Assembly: GCA_003225515.1 (NCBI GenBank)
Contig: QIAK01000167.1
Span: 3,646 to 8,700 of the forward strand
From: Acidobacteriota bacterium
GTDB taxonomy: Bacteria > Acidobacteriota > Terriglobia > Terriglobales > Acidobacteriaceae
Direction: 5' to 3'
Length of the DNA stretch: 5,055 nt
Positions 1 to 5,055 of the stretch are shown piece by piece. Under the pieces are notes generated by a model. The model worked only from the letters and a program-made list of their open reading frames with translations. It had not been told where the DNA came from and did not search any database. Each line of letters starts with the position of its first letter. The first letter of the stretch is position 1. Both the position numbers and the translations under genes were made by a program.

Positions 1-64
1 TCGGCTGCCGGGGTAGGAGGCTCGCGGGTGTGTGCGGGGAGTGTCCCCTGATTCAGTGGTGAGG

Positions 65-110
65 GAGATTCTTCGCTCCGCCTGAAATGCGGCTCCGCTC
101 AGGATGACAC
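65..110. repeat. Dispersed-type intergenic repeat able to fold as a hairpin
   Basis: The segment contains two near copies of a 15-base unit, GCTCCGCCTGAAATG (75-89) and GCTCCGCTCAGGATG (92-106). It can fold on itself: CCTGA (81-85) pairs with TCAGG (99-103), and GCG (89-91) with CGC (96-98), leaving an AAT bulge and a GCTC loop. The flanks, GAGATTCTTCGCTCC and CTCAGGATGACAC, resemble a short intergenic repeat that I remember as abundant in acidobacterial and some other genomes; this is recall, not a search. Removing 81-97 would leave one simple copy, so this may be a duplicated or extended version. A T7 tract starts 9 nt after the stem (113-119), which is too far for a standard intrinsic terminator. 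Confidence 0.5.
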
Positions 111-119
111 GCTTTTTTT

Positions 120-223
120 CTGTATGCGTTCTGTATGCATTTTTGAAACTGTTTGGCGATAATTGTCAGGGCATGTTGTGTTTGCTGTTGAAAGCTGTCA
201 AGGATGAAAGTTTCTGCATACAG
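120..223. promoter_or_regulatory. Three-copy CTGTATGC motif, possible regulator binding sites
   Basis: CTGTATGC occurs at 120-127 and 131-138 on the + strand and at 216-223 on the - strand (read as GCATACAG). The first two copies belong to a 10-base direct repeat, TTCTGTATGC at 118-127 and 129-138, with an 11-nt period, close to one DNA helical turn. The second and third copies form a 9-bp inverted pair (131-139 and 215-223). Helically phased direct copies plus a distant inverted copy are a common layout for transcription factor sites, including those that loop DNA. The function is inferred only from the pattern. The small HTH protein encoded downstream is one candidate ligand. Confidence 0.3.
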
Positions 224-365
224 GATTGGGTTTGTACTGTTCTTGCCGGATTACGTGCCGGTCTTTCCTGGTTTCACCGACAATGGTCCGGCGGTTTTGG
301 GCCTTTGCTGTGATTGAGTTGCGTCGACTGGTTAGGCACTGGGGTCTTTCTTCTCTATTGAAAAC

Positions 366-598
366 AAGCCTTTAGGCTTCGCCCAAGTCTTTCGTCACTA
401 GCACTTTCTTCCCATTGCAAGAACTTGCAGGAGTCGCTAAAGTTAGTCCCACTTGATGTTCGATTTGCGTCTCCAAGTTGAGACGATTTCACTAGTAGTA
501 CTGACCCCCCCCTTTTCATGAAGCGCAAGCGATCGGTTCTCGCTTGTCCACGACCACACCAACACAAAGCCGCATCCGTGGGATTTCTGTCAGAACCC
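366..598 (+). promoter_or_regulatory. Structured leader with a series of short dyad elements
   Basis: Five inverted repeats lie in series before the NusG-like gene. They are AAGCCT-TT-AGGCTT (366-379), TGCAAG-AA-CTTGCA (416-429), CGTCTC-N6-GAGACG (468-485), CAAGCGA-N7-TCGCTTG (526-546, extendable by a G-U pair at 525/547), and a bulged GGG-AT-TTCT-GTC-AGAA-CCC (580-598). Their centres are about 50-60 nt apart. None is followed by a T tract, so they do not look like intrinsic terminators. Known NusG paralogues (RfaH, LoaP, UpxY) act through DNA or RNA elements in operon leaders, and RfaH and LoaP targets include small hairpins. A recruitment or attenuation role here is an inference. The 526-546 dyad could equally be a protein operator. 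Confidence 0.35.
505..512 (+). repeat. C8 homopolymer tract
   Basis: Eight consecutive C residues, followed directly by four T residues, lie 111 nt upstream of the NusG-like start codon. Homopolymeric C/G tracts of this length can change length by slipped-strand mispairing, and such tracts in promoters or leaders can phase-vary surface polysaccharide genes in other bacteria. Here the tract is seen directly, but variability is only a possibility. A C-rich stretch in RNA could also act in Rho loading. Confidence 0.4.
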
Positions 599-623
599 CG
601 AATGTGACTGAGAGGGCGGAGCC

Positions 624-1181
624 ATGAACGGCGCCATGCGAATGACGGAAACAAATATGTCAGTCGAATGCAATGCAGCTGCCGACCCGACGCGTTGGTA
701 TGCCGTGCGCACGCGCTCCCGCCATGAAAAACTAGTGGCCCGGCAGCTGGAGAGCCAGGGCATCCAGAACTTTCTTCCGGTGATCACCAAAATCAGCAAC
801 TGGAGCGATCGCAAGAAAGAAGTCGAATTGCCGTTGTTTTCAGGATATGCGTTCGTGCGGCTGGACCATGCGTCGGGCGATCGAGTACGGGTTCTACAGA
901 CGCAGGGAGTAGTCAATTTCGTGGGCGTGCAAGGCGCAGGAATCCCGATCCCCGATCAGGAGATCGAGAACATCAACACACTTCTCTCCAGCAGAGTCAG
1001 CTATCAGGAACGGCCGTACTTGCACGTGGGGCAACGGGTACGGGTTACGGGCGGGGCGCTGGATGGCGTGGAAGGCATTCTGGCGGCAGAAAACAGCGAT
1101 CACAGCCTGGTGATTTCGGTAGGTTTGATCCAGCGATCGTTGAGCGTGCGAGTGGCCGGATACAACGTGGAGCCGATTTAG
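624..1181 (+). CDS. NusG-family transcription antitermination factor (UpxY/RfaH/LoaP-like)
   Basis: This 185-residue protein is a NusG paralogue expected to bind elongating RNA polymerase and promote read-through of a specific long operon. The NusG N-terminal domain spans about residues 24-125. It opens with RWYAVRTRSRHEKLVARQL, the typical start of the family, and includes the core PLFSGYAFVRL at 70-80. A KOW-type C-terminal domain follows at about 136-185, beginning GQRVRVTGGALDGVEG. The length matches specialised NusG paralogues. Being the first gene of a polysaccharide operon also points to a UpxY-like factor rather than housekeeping NusG, which usually sits beside secE and ribosomal protein genes. 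Four in-frame ATGs (624, 636, 642, 657) are possible. The first has AGAGGG at 611-616 with a 7-nt spacer and was kept, although the family domain begins only near residue 24. Family assignment is firm; the exact subfamily is inferred. Confidence 0.9.
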   Translation: MNGAMRMTETNMSVECNAAADPTRWYAVRTRSRHEKLVARQLESQGIQNFLPVITKISNWSDRKKEVELPLFSGYAFVRLDHASGDRVRVLQTQGVVNFVGVQGAGIPIPDQEIENINTLLSSRVSYQERPYLHVGQRVRVTGGALDGVEGILAAENSDHSLVISVGLIQRSLSVRVAGYNVEPI

Positions 1182-1233
1182 TCTTCTTCTCCCCTTATTT
1201 GGAAAAACGAAACTTAAAAAGTTCAAAGCAGTA

Positions 1234-1239
1234 GCGAGG
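1234..1239 (+). promoter_or_regulatory. Ribosome binding site deciding the HTH gene start
   Basis: GCGAGG sits 8 nt before the ATG at 1248. An in-frame GTG at 1239-1241 overlaps this site, so it cannot use it, and the ATG is preferred as the start. Confidence 0.6.
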
Positions 1240-1247
1240 TGCAATTT

Positions 1248-1559
1248 ATGAATGAAACACAAGTGAAGGCCAGCAAGATGGAATCGCATACGACGGGCAA
1301 GCTGTCCCGGATTGAGGGCGCAATGTCGGAGCAGTCACAGAATCCGCCATCGCTCCGTAGCCTTCGGGTTGAGGCGGAAATTTACGCCATCAGCCGGACG
1401 CTGGAGTACACAGGATGGAACCGGCGCCGGGCAGCGCAGTTGCTCTCGATCAGCTACCGCGGAATTCTGTACAAAATCCGCCAGCACAACCTGACGCCGC
1501 GTCCTCGGGTACAAGAGGACCATGTCGGCGAGATTCTGAAGGCTGAGTCACAGGGCTGA
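1248..1559 (+). CDS. Small Fis-type helix-turn-helix (HTH_8) DNA-binding protein
   Basis: The product has 103 residues. Residues 42-82 form a Fis-type HTH like the C-terminal DNA-binding domain of NtrC-family regulators: an acidic helix (VEAEIYAISRTLEYTGWN), then RRRAAQLLSISYRGILYKIR with the A-x-x-L-x-I-S-x-R-x-x-L-Y-K-I signature. The N-terminal 40 residues are polar and look disordered. There is no receiver domain and no sigma-54-activating AAA+ domain, so this is an orphan DNA-binding module, probably acting as a dimer. An alternative start at ATG 1323 (residue 26) has GAGGG at 1314-1318, but only 4 nt away; it would leave a 78-residue protein with an intact HTH. The gene lies 66 nt after the NusG-like gene and is probably co-transcribed. 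Targets are unknown; the motifs upstream of the operon are candidates. The domain call is firm; the role in EPS control is inferred from position. Confidence 0.85.
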   Translation: MNETQVKASKMESHTTGKLSRIEGAMSEQSQNPPSLRSLRVEAEIYAISRTLEYTGWNRRRAAQLLSISYRGILYKIRQHNLTPRPRVQEDHVGEILKAESQG

Positions 1560-1694
1560 GCTGGGGCGTTAAACGGCAGATAGTGCGCGGTGGCCAAGGC
1601 TGCTGTTGGTTCGCAGCAAGGCTTGAAGTCCAAGTATGCTTCTGCCGGACGAGATTCATCCCCAGGGCCGCAATGGGGCGCAGTTCGATTACGT

Positions 1695-1700
1695 GGAGGA
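1695..1700 (+). promoter_or_regulatory. Ribosome binding site deciding the export protein start
   Basis: GGAGGA lies 5 nt before ATG 1706 and 8 nt before the adjacent ATG 1709. This strong site, directly before a signal peptide, fixes the start here and argues against the upstream in-frame ATG at 1583. Confidence 0.75.
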
Positions 1701-1705
1701 TTGCA

Positions 1706-2428
1706 ATGATGAAGAGTTTCGTGTCGCCAATACGATTAATAGCAGTGCTTCTGGCCGTCACTGCGCTTTGTGCGGCACAGCAAGACAAAGCTCCGGCTGC
1801 GGGATCCAGTTTAGTGTCGGGGACCAAGTCGCCGGCGGCTCCTGCGGAGTTTCAGGCGCGCAGCCCGCGCTACCACATTGAGCCCGGCGATTCATTCGAC
1901 ATCCTGTTCGAGTTGAGCCCGGAATTCAACCAGACGGGCGTCGCGGTACAGCCCGACGGCTTCGTAACCCTGCGGGGAGTCGGAGACTTGAAGGTTGCCG
2001 ACCAGACCGTGCCGGAACTGACGCAGACCCTGCGCAGCGCTTATTCGAAGATCCTAAACGCTCCTTTGATCTCGGTCGTGCTGAAAGAGTTCGAGAAGCC
2101 TTACTTCGTCGCCGATGGACAGGTGGCTAAGCCGGGCAAGTACGAGATGCACGGGCGCACCACGCTGACGCAAGCCATCGCTATGGCTGGAGGCTTTCAG
2201 GCCAGCGCCAAACATTCGCAGGTCCTGCTGTTTCGCCGGGTGGACGATCAGTGGACCGAGGCGAAGCTGATCGATGTGAAGAAGATGGAGAAGCACGGGA
2301 ACCTGACCGAGGATCCGTTTCTTCATCCGGGCGACATGCTTTTCGTGCCCAAGAACACGATGGCGAAGATCGACCGGTTTATTCCGAACCTGAGCATGGG
2401 TTCTTATCTTCCCCTGACCATTCCGTAA
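1706..2428 (+). CDS. Polysaccharide export protein, short Wza-like (Poly_export + SLBB)
   Basis: This 240-residue secreted protein belongs to the outer-membrane polysaccharide export family. Residues 1-24 form a signal peptide: MMKSF, a hydrophobic core (IRLIAVLLAVTALCAA), then a polar stretch beginning QQDK. The Cys in TALC is preceded by Leu, so it is a poor lipobox, and signal peptidase I cleavage near CAA/QQ is more likely than lipidation. The Poly_export domain begins at YHIEPGD (56-62) and runs to about 130. One SLBB domain follows (about 132-180, PYFVADGQVAKPGKYEM...LTQAIAMAGGF). The C-terminus, from about residue 217, contains IDRFIPNLSMGSYLPLTIP, possibly amphipathic and membrane-associated. 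E. coli Wza is longer (about 380 residues) with more SLBB-type repeats, so this is a minimal version. It would work with the chain-length protein encoded next. The longer frame from 1583 adds a Cys-rich, non-signal sequence and was rejected. Confidence 0.88.
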   Translation: MMKSFVSPIRLIAVLLAVTALCAAQQDKAPAAGSSLVSGTKSPAAPAEFQARSPRYHIEPGDSFDILFELSPEFNQTGVAVQPDGFVTLRGVGDLKVADQTVPELTQTLRSAYSKILNAPLISVVLKEFEKPYFVADGQVAKPGKYEMHGRTTLTQAIAMAGGFQASAKHSQVLLFRRVDDQWTEAKLIDVKKMEKHGNLTEDPFLHPGDMLFVPKNTMAKIDRFIPNLSMGSYLPLTIP

Positions 2429-2488
2429 AGGGCCGAGAAGTGGCTCGATTGATACGTCCGGACTACGAGAGAGAACACGGAGAGAAAT

Positions 2489-4072
2489 ATGAATGAAGCA
2501 TTGAGCAGCCACGGGCACCGGCCCTATTCGTTTACCGCGCGAGATGTGGTCGCGATCGGGTTTCGCCACCAGAGGGTACTGGTGTTGTGTTTCGTGGGAG
2601 TGGTACTGGGCGTGAGCCTGTCGGCGCTGTTCCTGCCCTCGAAATACCGGGCCGAAACCAAGCTGTTGGTCAAGCGCGAGCGCGTAGATCCAGTCGTCTC
2701 TCCGGATCAGAATGCGCCAATGACCTTTCACGACACGGTGAGCGAGGAAGAGATCAATTCGGAAGTGGAGTTGATTCAGAGCCAGGACGTCCTACAGAAA
2801 GTTGTGGTGACGTGTGGCCTCGATCAGAAGAAGCTCCTGTCGAGCATTCTGCATCCGGGACAGACTCAAGCCAACCGTACCGACAAGGCAGTTCTGGATT
2901 TGCGTTCGGACTTGCAGTTGGAAGTGCTGAAGAAGACGAATGTAATCTTCATTGCTTATGAGTCGCACAATCCGAAGCTGGCGCAGAAAGTATTGGCCAC
3001 TCTGAACGATGCTTATCTCCAGAAGCATTTGGACGTGCATCATCCCGCGGGACAGTTCCAATTCTTCGACGAGCAGGCGGAGCAGTACAAGAAAGACATG
3101 ATGGCTGCAGAGGCCCAGCTGAAGGGCTTTACCGGCCAGCAAGGTGGCGTGGCGCCGATCACGATGCGCGACATGACGCTGCAGAAACTGGCGGACTTCA
3201 ATGGTTCGCTGGAGACGACGCGCGCATCGATTGCCGAGACGGAGAAGAGGATCACGGACCTGGAAAGTCAGGTTCATTCGACTCCGACCCGCTTAACCAC
3301 GCAGGTGAAAGCCGGCGACAACGCGCAGGTTCTGCAAAACCTTAAGGCGACGCTGCTGACGCTTGAAAACAAGCGCACTGAGTTGCTGACGAAATATCAG
3401 CCGACGTATCCGCTGGTGGAAGAAGTGGACAAGGAAATCGCCGATACCCGGGTAGCACTGACAAAAGAAGAGACCTCTCCGGTGAAGGAAGAGACGACCG
3501 ATCAAAATCCGACGTATGCCTGGGTCAGTTCGGAATTGGCGAAGGCGAAGGCCGATCTCAGCGGATTCCGTGCTCGCGAGATCGCCCTGGTTACGATTGT
3601 GAATGGATATCAGGGACAGGCGCGGGAGTTAGAGCAGAAGGGCATTCTGCAGGGCGACCTGATGCGCAGCGAAAAAGCCGACGAGGCGAATTATCTTCTT
3701 TATACAAAGAAGAAAGAGGAAGCGCGAATTGAAGATGCTTTGGATCGTACGCGTCTGTTGAACGTGTCGGTCGCGCAAGCACCTTTGCTTCCCAGTTTGC
3801 CGACGCGGTCTCCATGGGTGTTTGCGATGGTGGCATGCCTGTTGGCGGTTGCAGTGAGCCTGGGAGTAGTATTTGCCATCGACTACGCCGACCAGTCGTT
3901 CCGCACACCTTCGGAAGTCATGTCTGAGCTGAGGATACCCGTGTTGGCAGCGGTTCCAATTCACCGAACCAATGGTCTGCGCGCCGGCAATGGGAATGGG
4001 AATGGAAACGGAAATGGCCATGGTGAAGACATCACTTATGACCAGACCGGAATCATCCAGGAGCGAGGGTAA
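2489..4072 (+). CDS. Wzz/GumC-type polysaccharide co-polymerase (chain-length determinant), no kinase domain
   Basis: This 527-residue inner-membrane protein is expected to control polymer length and couple polymerisation to export. TM1 is at about 30-49, inside the N-terminal Wzz domain (about 15-110, with SKYRAETKLLVKRE after TM1). A large periplasmic section follows, with helical, coiled-coil-prone stretches (about 190-225, 240-320 and 350-420) and the GumC-family motif KYQPTYPLV at 302-310. A GNVR-like segment (about 385-430, YLLYTKKKEEARIEDAL) leads to a proline-rich PLLPSLPTRSP (432-442) and TM2 (443-464). The juxtamembrane DYADQSFRTPSEVMSELRIPVLAAVP usually precedes a BY-kinase domain in fused Wzc/GumC proteins. 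Here it ends instead in a Gly-Asn repeat (500-512) and a short tail. The ATG has GGAGA at 2479-2483 with a 5-nt spacer. The gene starts 60 nt after the export gene and ends 5 nt before the ATPase start. Confidence 0.92.
   Translation: MNEALSSHGHRPYSFTARDVVAIGFRHQRVLVLCFVGVVLGVSLSALFLPSKYRAETKLLVKRERVDPVVSPDQNAPMTFHDTVSEEEINSEVELIQSQDVLQKVVVTCGLDQKKLLSSILHPGQTQANRTDKAVLDLRSDLQLEVLKKTNVIFIAYESHNPKLAQKVLATLNDAYLQKHLDVHHPAGQFQFFDEQAEQYKKDMMAAEAQLKGFTGQQGGVAPITMRDMTLQKLADFNGSLETTRASIAETEKRITDLESQVHSTPTRLTTQVKAGDNAQVLQNLKATLLTLENKRTELLTKYQPTYPLVEEVDKEIADTRVALTKEETSPVKEETTDQNPTYAWVSSELAKAKADLSGFRAREIALVTIVNGYQGQARELEQKGILQGDLMRSEKADEANYLLYTKKKEEARIEDALDRTRLLNVSVAQAPLLPSLPTRSPWVFAMVACLLAVAVSLGVVFAIDYADQSFRTPSEVMSELRIPVLAAVPIHRTNGLRAGNGNGNGNGNGHGEDITYDQTGIIQERG
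3986..4024 (+). repeat. Gly-Asn repeat at the C-terminus of the chain-length protein
   Basis: A 6-nt-period repeat (GGN AAY) encodes residues 500-512: five Gly-Asn pairs, then Gly-His-Gly. The bases 4001-4017 are identical to a 17-nt stretch inside the Gly-Asn repeat of the downstream ATPase gene (4936-4952 and 4948-4964). It lies in the cytoplasmic tail after TM2 and probably forms a flexible linker. Confidence 0.85.
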
Positions 4073-4077
4073 GACCG

Positions 4078-5055
4078 ATGTTTCTAGACTTCTTCGGCCT
4101 TCGAGAACAGCCGTTCGGTGTGACTCCGGACCCAAGATATCTGTATCTCGGTCCGGCACATCGCGAAGCGCTGGCTTCTCTTTATTACGGGATCGAGGCG
4201 AATCGGGGATTTCTATCCTTGATCGCGCGGCCTGGAATGGGCAAGACGACGCTGCTGTTTCACTTGCTGGCAAAGTTCGATCACACGGCCCGCACAGCGT
4301 TCTTGTTTCAAACGCAGTGCAGCTCACGAGAGTTCATGCGATTTCTGCTGGCTGAAATCGGTATCGAGAGCGAATCGCAGGATTTCGTAAAAATGCACGA
4401 GCAGTTCAACCGCTGCCTGGTACAGGAGGCGCGGGCGGGGAAGCGGTTCATCGTAGTGATCGATGAAGCGCAGAACCTGGATGCGTCGGTGCTGGAAACA
4501 GTTCGGCTGCTCTCTGATTTCGAGACGCCGCAAGCGAAGTTGCTACAGATCATTCTGGTGGGACAGCCGGGGCTGGCGGACAAACTGGCGACTCCGGCAC
4601 TGGTGCAGTTGCGGCAGAGAATCACGTCGGTCAGCGGCCTGAGTCCGCTTACCCGCGAAGAAACGTGCCGCTTCATGGATCACCGGCTGCAGGTGGCTGG
4701 ACACAAGGGGGCGCGCCTGTTTTCGCCGGAAGCGCAGGAGTTGATTGCGCAAGTGAGCGAAGGCATTCCGCGGCAGATCAATAATTATTGCTTCCACGCG
4801 CTTTCTCTGGCATGCGCGATGCGGAAGAAAATAGTGGATGCGGCCATGGTTCGCGAGGTGACGCACGATTTGGATATCCACCGGTTTGTTTCGGAGGTGG
4901 GATCATCCGCGCACCGGCATGCGGGATTGAACGGAAATGGAAACGGAAATGGAAACGGAAATGGGATCGGCGATCCGTTTCATCCGGTTGAGGAACTGCC
5001 TGGCGTAGTTGGAGAGTATGTGAGTTCAGCGCCGGTTGCCGATAACGCAGCGAAG
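4078..5055 (+). CDS. ExeA-like AAA ATPase of a polysaccharide export locus (3' end outside window)
   Basis: The first 326 residues are visible and the frame is open at the window end. This is an ExeA/GspA-type P-loop ATPase, related to the putative secretion ATPases found in exosortase/EPS loci. The N-terminus FFGLREQPFGVTPDPRYLYLGPAHREAL is typical of the family. Walker A is ARPGMGKT (50-57), fitting [AG]x4GK[ST] with Ala in first position. Walker B is FIVVIDE (124-130), followed by AQNLD. A sensor-1-like ILVGQPGL is at 159-166, conserved arginines lie in LRQRI (178-182), and the sensor-2-like GIPRQINNYC is at 229-238. After about residue 280 the sequence becomes low complexity, with a Gly-Asn repeat at 285-296 and then an acidic, proline-containing tail. 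The ATG has GAGGG (4065-4069) with an 8-nt spacer, lying within the end of the chain-length gene, so coupled translation is likely. It probably energises or regulates the export complex from the cytoplasm; that role is inferred. Confidence 0.9.
   Translation, partial: MFLDFFGLREQPFGVTPDPRYLYLGPAHREALASLYYGIEANRGFLSLIARPGMGKTTLLFHLLAKFDHTARTAFLFQTQCSSREFMRFLLAEIGIESESQDFVKMHEQFNRCLVQEARAGKRFIVVIDEAQNLDASVLETVRLLSDFETPQAKLLQIILVGQPGLADKLATPALVQLRQRITSVSGLSPLTREETCRFMDHRLQVAGHKGARLFSPEAQELIAQVSEGIPRQINNYCFHALSLACAMRKKIVDAAMVREVTHDLDIHRFVSEVGSSAHRHAGLNGNGNGNGNGNGIGDPFHPVEELPGVVGEYVSSAPVADNAAK
4930..4965 (+). repeat. 12-bp tandem repeat (three copies) encoding Gly-Asn in the ATPase
   Basis: AACGGAAATGGA occurs three times in tandem; only the last base of the third copy differs. 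It encodes six Asn-Gly pairs (residues 285-296) just after the ATPase core. Near-perfect copies at DNA level, including alternation of AAC and AAT codons, suggest recent expansion by slippage or unequal exchange. Each unit is 12 bp, so copy changes would keep the frame. Confidence 0.9.

Larger units (their letters stand above)
1..623. other. Non-coding upstream region and probable 5' leader of the EPS operon
   Basis: No protein-coding gene can be supported here. The only sizeable + strand reading frame (104-313) starts inside a repeat, lacks a Shine-Dalgarno site and has an unlikely composition rich in Cys, Trp and Leu. The base composition looks more AT-rich than the genes that follow. The region contains a hairpin-forming repeat at 65-110, a T7 tract at 113-119, three CTGTATGC motifs between 120 and 223, and a cluster of short inverted repeats plus a C8 tract between 366 and 598. 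Its length and position before a NusG-paralogue gene suggest promoter and leader functions, but I could not place a -35/-10 pair or a GG-N10-GC sigma-54 site with confidence. The first 48 bases are open in frame 1, up to a TGA at 49-51, so the tail of an upstream gene cannot be excluded. Confidence 0.6.

Noticed and set aside
36..48. GGGGA-GTG-TCCCC inverted repeat as a terminator
   Set aside because: The stem is only 5 bp and no T tract follows, so it does not meet intrinsic terminator criteria.
143..163. TTGAAA and GATAAT as a sigma-70 promoter
   Set aside because: The spacer is only 9 nt, far from the usual 16-18 nt.
104..313. 69-codon + strand reading frame in the upstream region
   Set aside because: Its ATG lies inside the dispersed repeat, it lacks a proper Shine-Dalgarno site, its composition is Cys/Trp/Leu-rich, and it resembles no family I recognise.
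332..350. Sigma-54-like TTAGGCAC
   Set aside because: The downstream GC expected 10 nt after GG is TT, so the core GG-N10-GC rule fails.
1227..1238. Similarity to the RfaH ops element (9 of 12 positions to GGCGGTAGCGTG); a shorter partial match lies at 615-622
   Set aside because: Both lie at ribosome binding sites and purine-rich matches there are expected. The ops element is known from proteobacterial RfaH and need not apply to this NusG subfamily.
1239..1247. GTG start for the small HTH protein
   Set aside because: The GTG overlaps the best Shine-Dalgarno sequence (1234-1239), which is well spaced for the ATG at 1248.
1583..1705. Longer N-terminus for the export protein, starting at ATG 1583
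   Set aside because: The extra 41 residues have no signal-peptide character. A strong GGAGGA site followed by a clear signal peptide supports the start at 1706.
2456..2463. GTCCGGAC palindrome between the export and chain-length genes
   Set aside because: An 8-base palindrome with no loop or conserved context is not informative on its own.
2054..2731. Long - strand reading frames opposite the export and chain-length genes, and others opposite the NusG and ATPase genes
   Set aside because: They lie antisense to well-supported family members, have Arg/His-rich low-quality translations and no recognisable domains. They are by-products of codon bias on the coding strand.

Overview
The window looks like the head of an exopolysaccharide (capsule or EPS) export operon. 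The likely host is a member of the Acidobacteriota, probably Terriglobia. That assignment rests on protein style and gene order recalled from memory: a NusG paralogue, an orphan Fis-type HTH, a short polysaccharide export protein, a GumC-like chain-length protein and an ExeA-like ATPase. It also rests on a dispersed repeat of a kind I associate with such genomes. It has not been checked by any search.

Layout. Positions 1-623 hold no convincing gene. They contain a hairpin-forming dispersed repeat (65-110), three copies of an 8-bp motif CTGTATGC (120-223), and a leader with several short dyad-symmetric elements and a C8 tract (366-598). Five genes follow, all on the + strand: a specialised NusG/UpxY/RfaH-like elongation factor (624-1181); a small Fis-type helix-turn-helix protein (1248-1559); a secreted Poly_export/SLBB protein (1706-2428); a Wzz/GumC-type chain-length protein without a kinase domain (2489-4072); and an ExeA-type AAA ATPase (4078 to the window end, incomplete).

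The genes probably work together as follows. The NusG paralogue would load onto RNA polymerase early in the operon and help it read through a long EPS transcription unit. The HTH protein may add DNA-level control. The export protein and the chain-length protein would form the periplasmic and outer-membrane path for the polymer. The ATPase, whose start lies 5 nt after the chain-length gene stop, is likely its cytoplasmic partner. The chain-length protein and the ATPase both carry an unusual Gly-Asn repeat near their C-terminal regions, built from closely related DNA (17 nt identical). This is the most distinctive feature of the coding part. The non-coding leader is the most distinctive feature of the rest.

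No RNA gene, CRISPR array, insertion sequence or convincing intrinsic terminator was found. No sigma-70 or sigma-54 promoter could be assigned with confidence.
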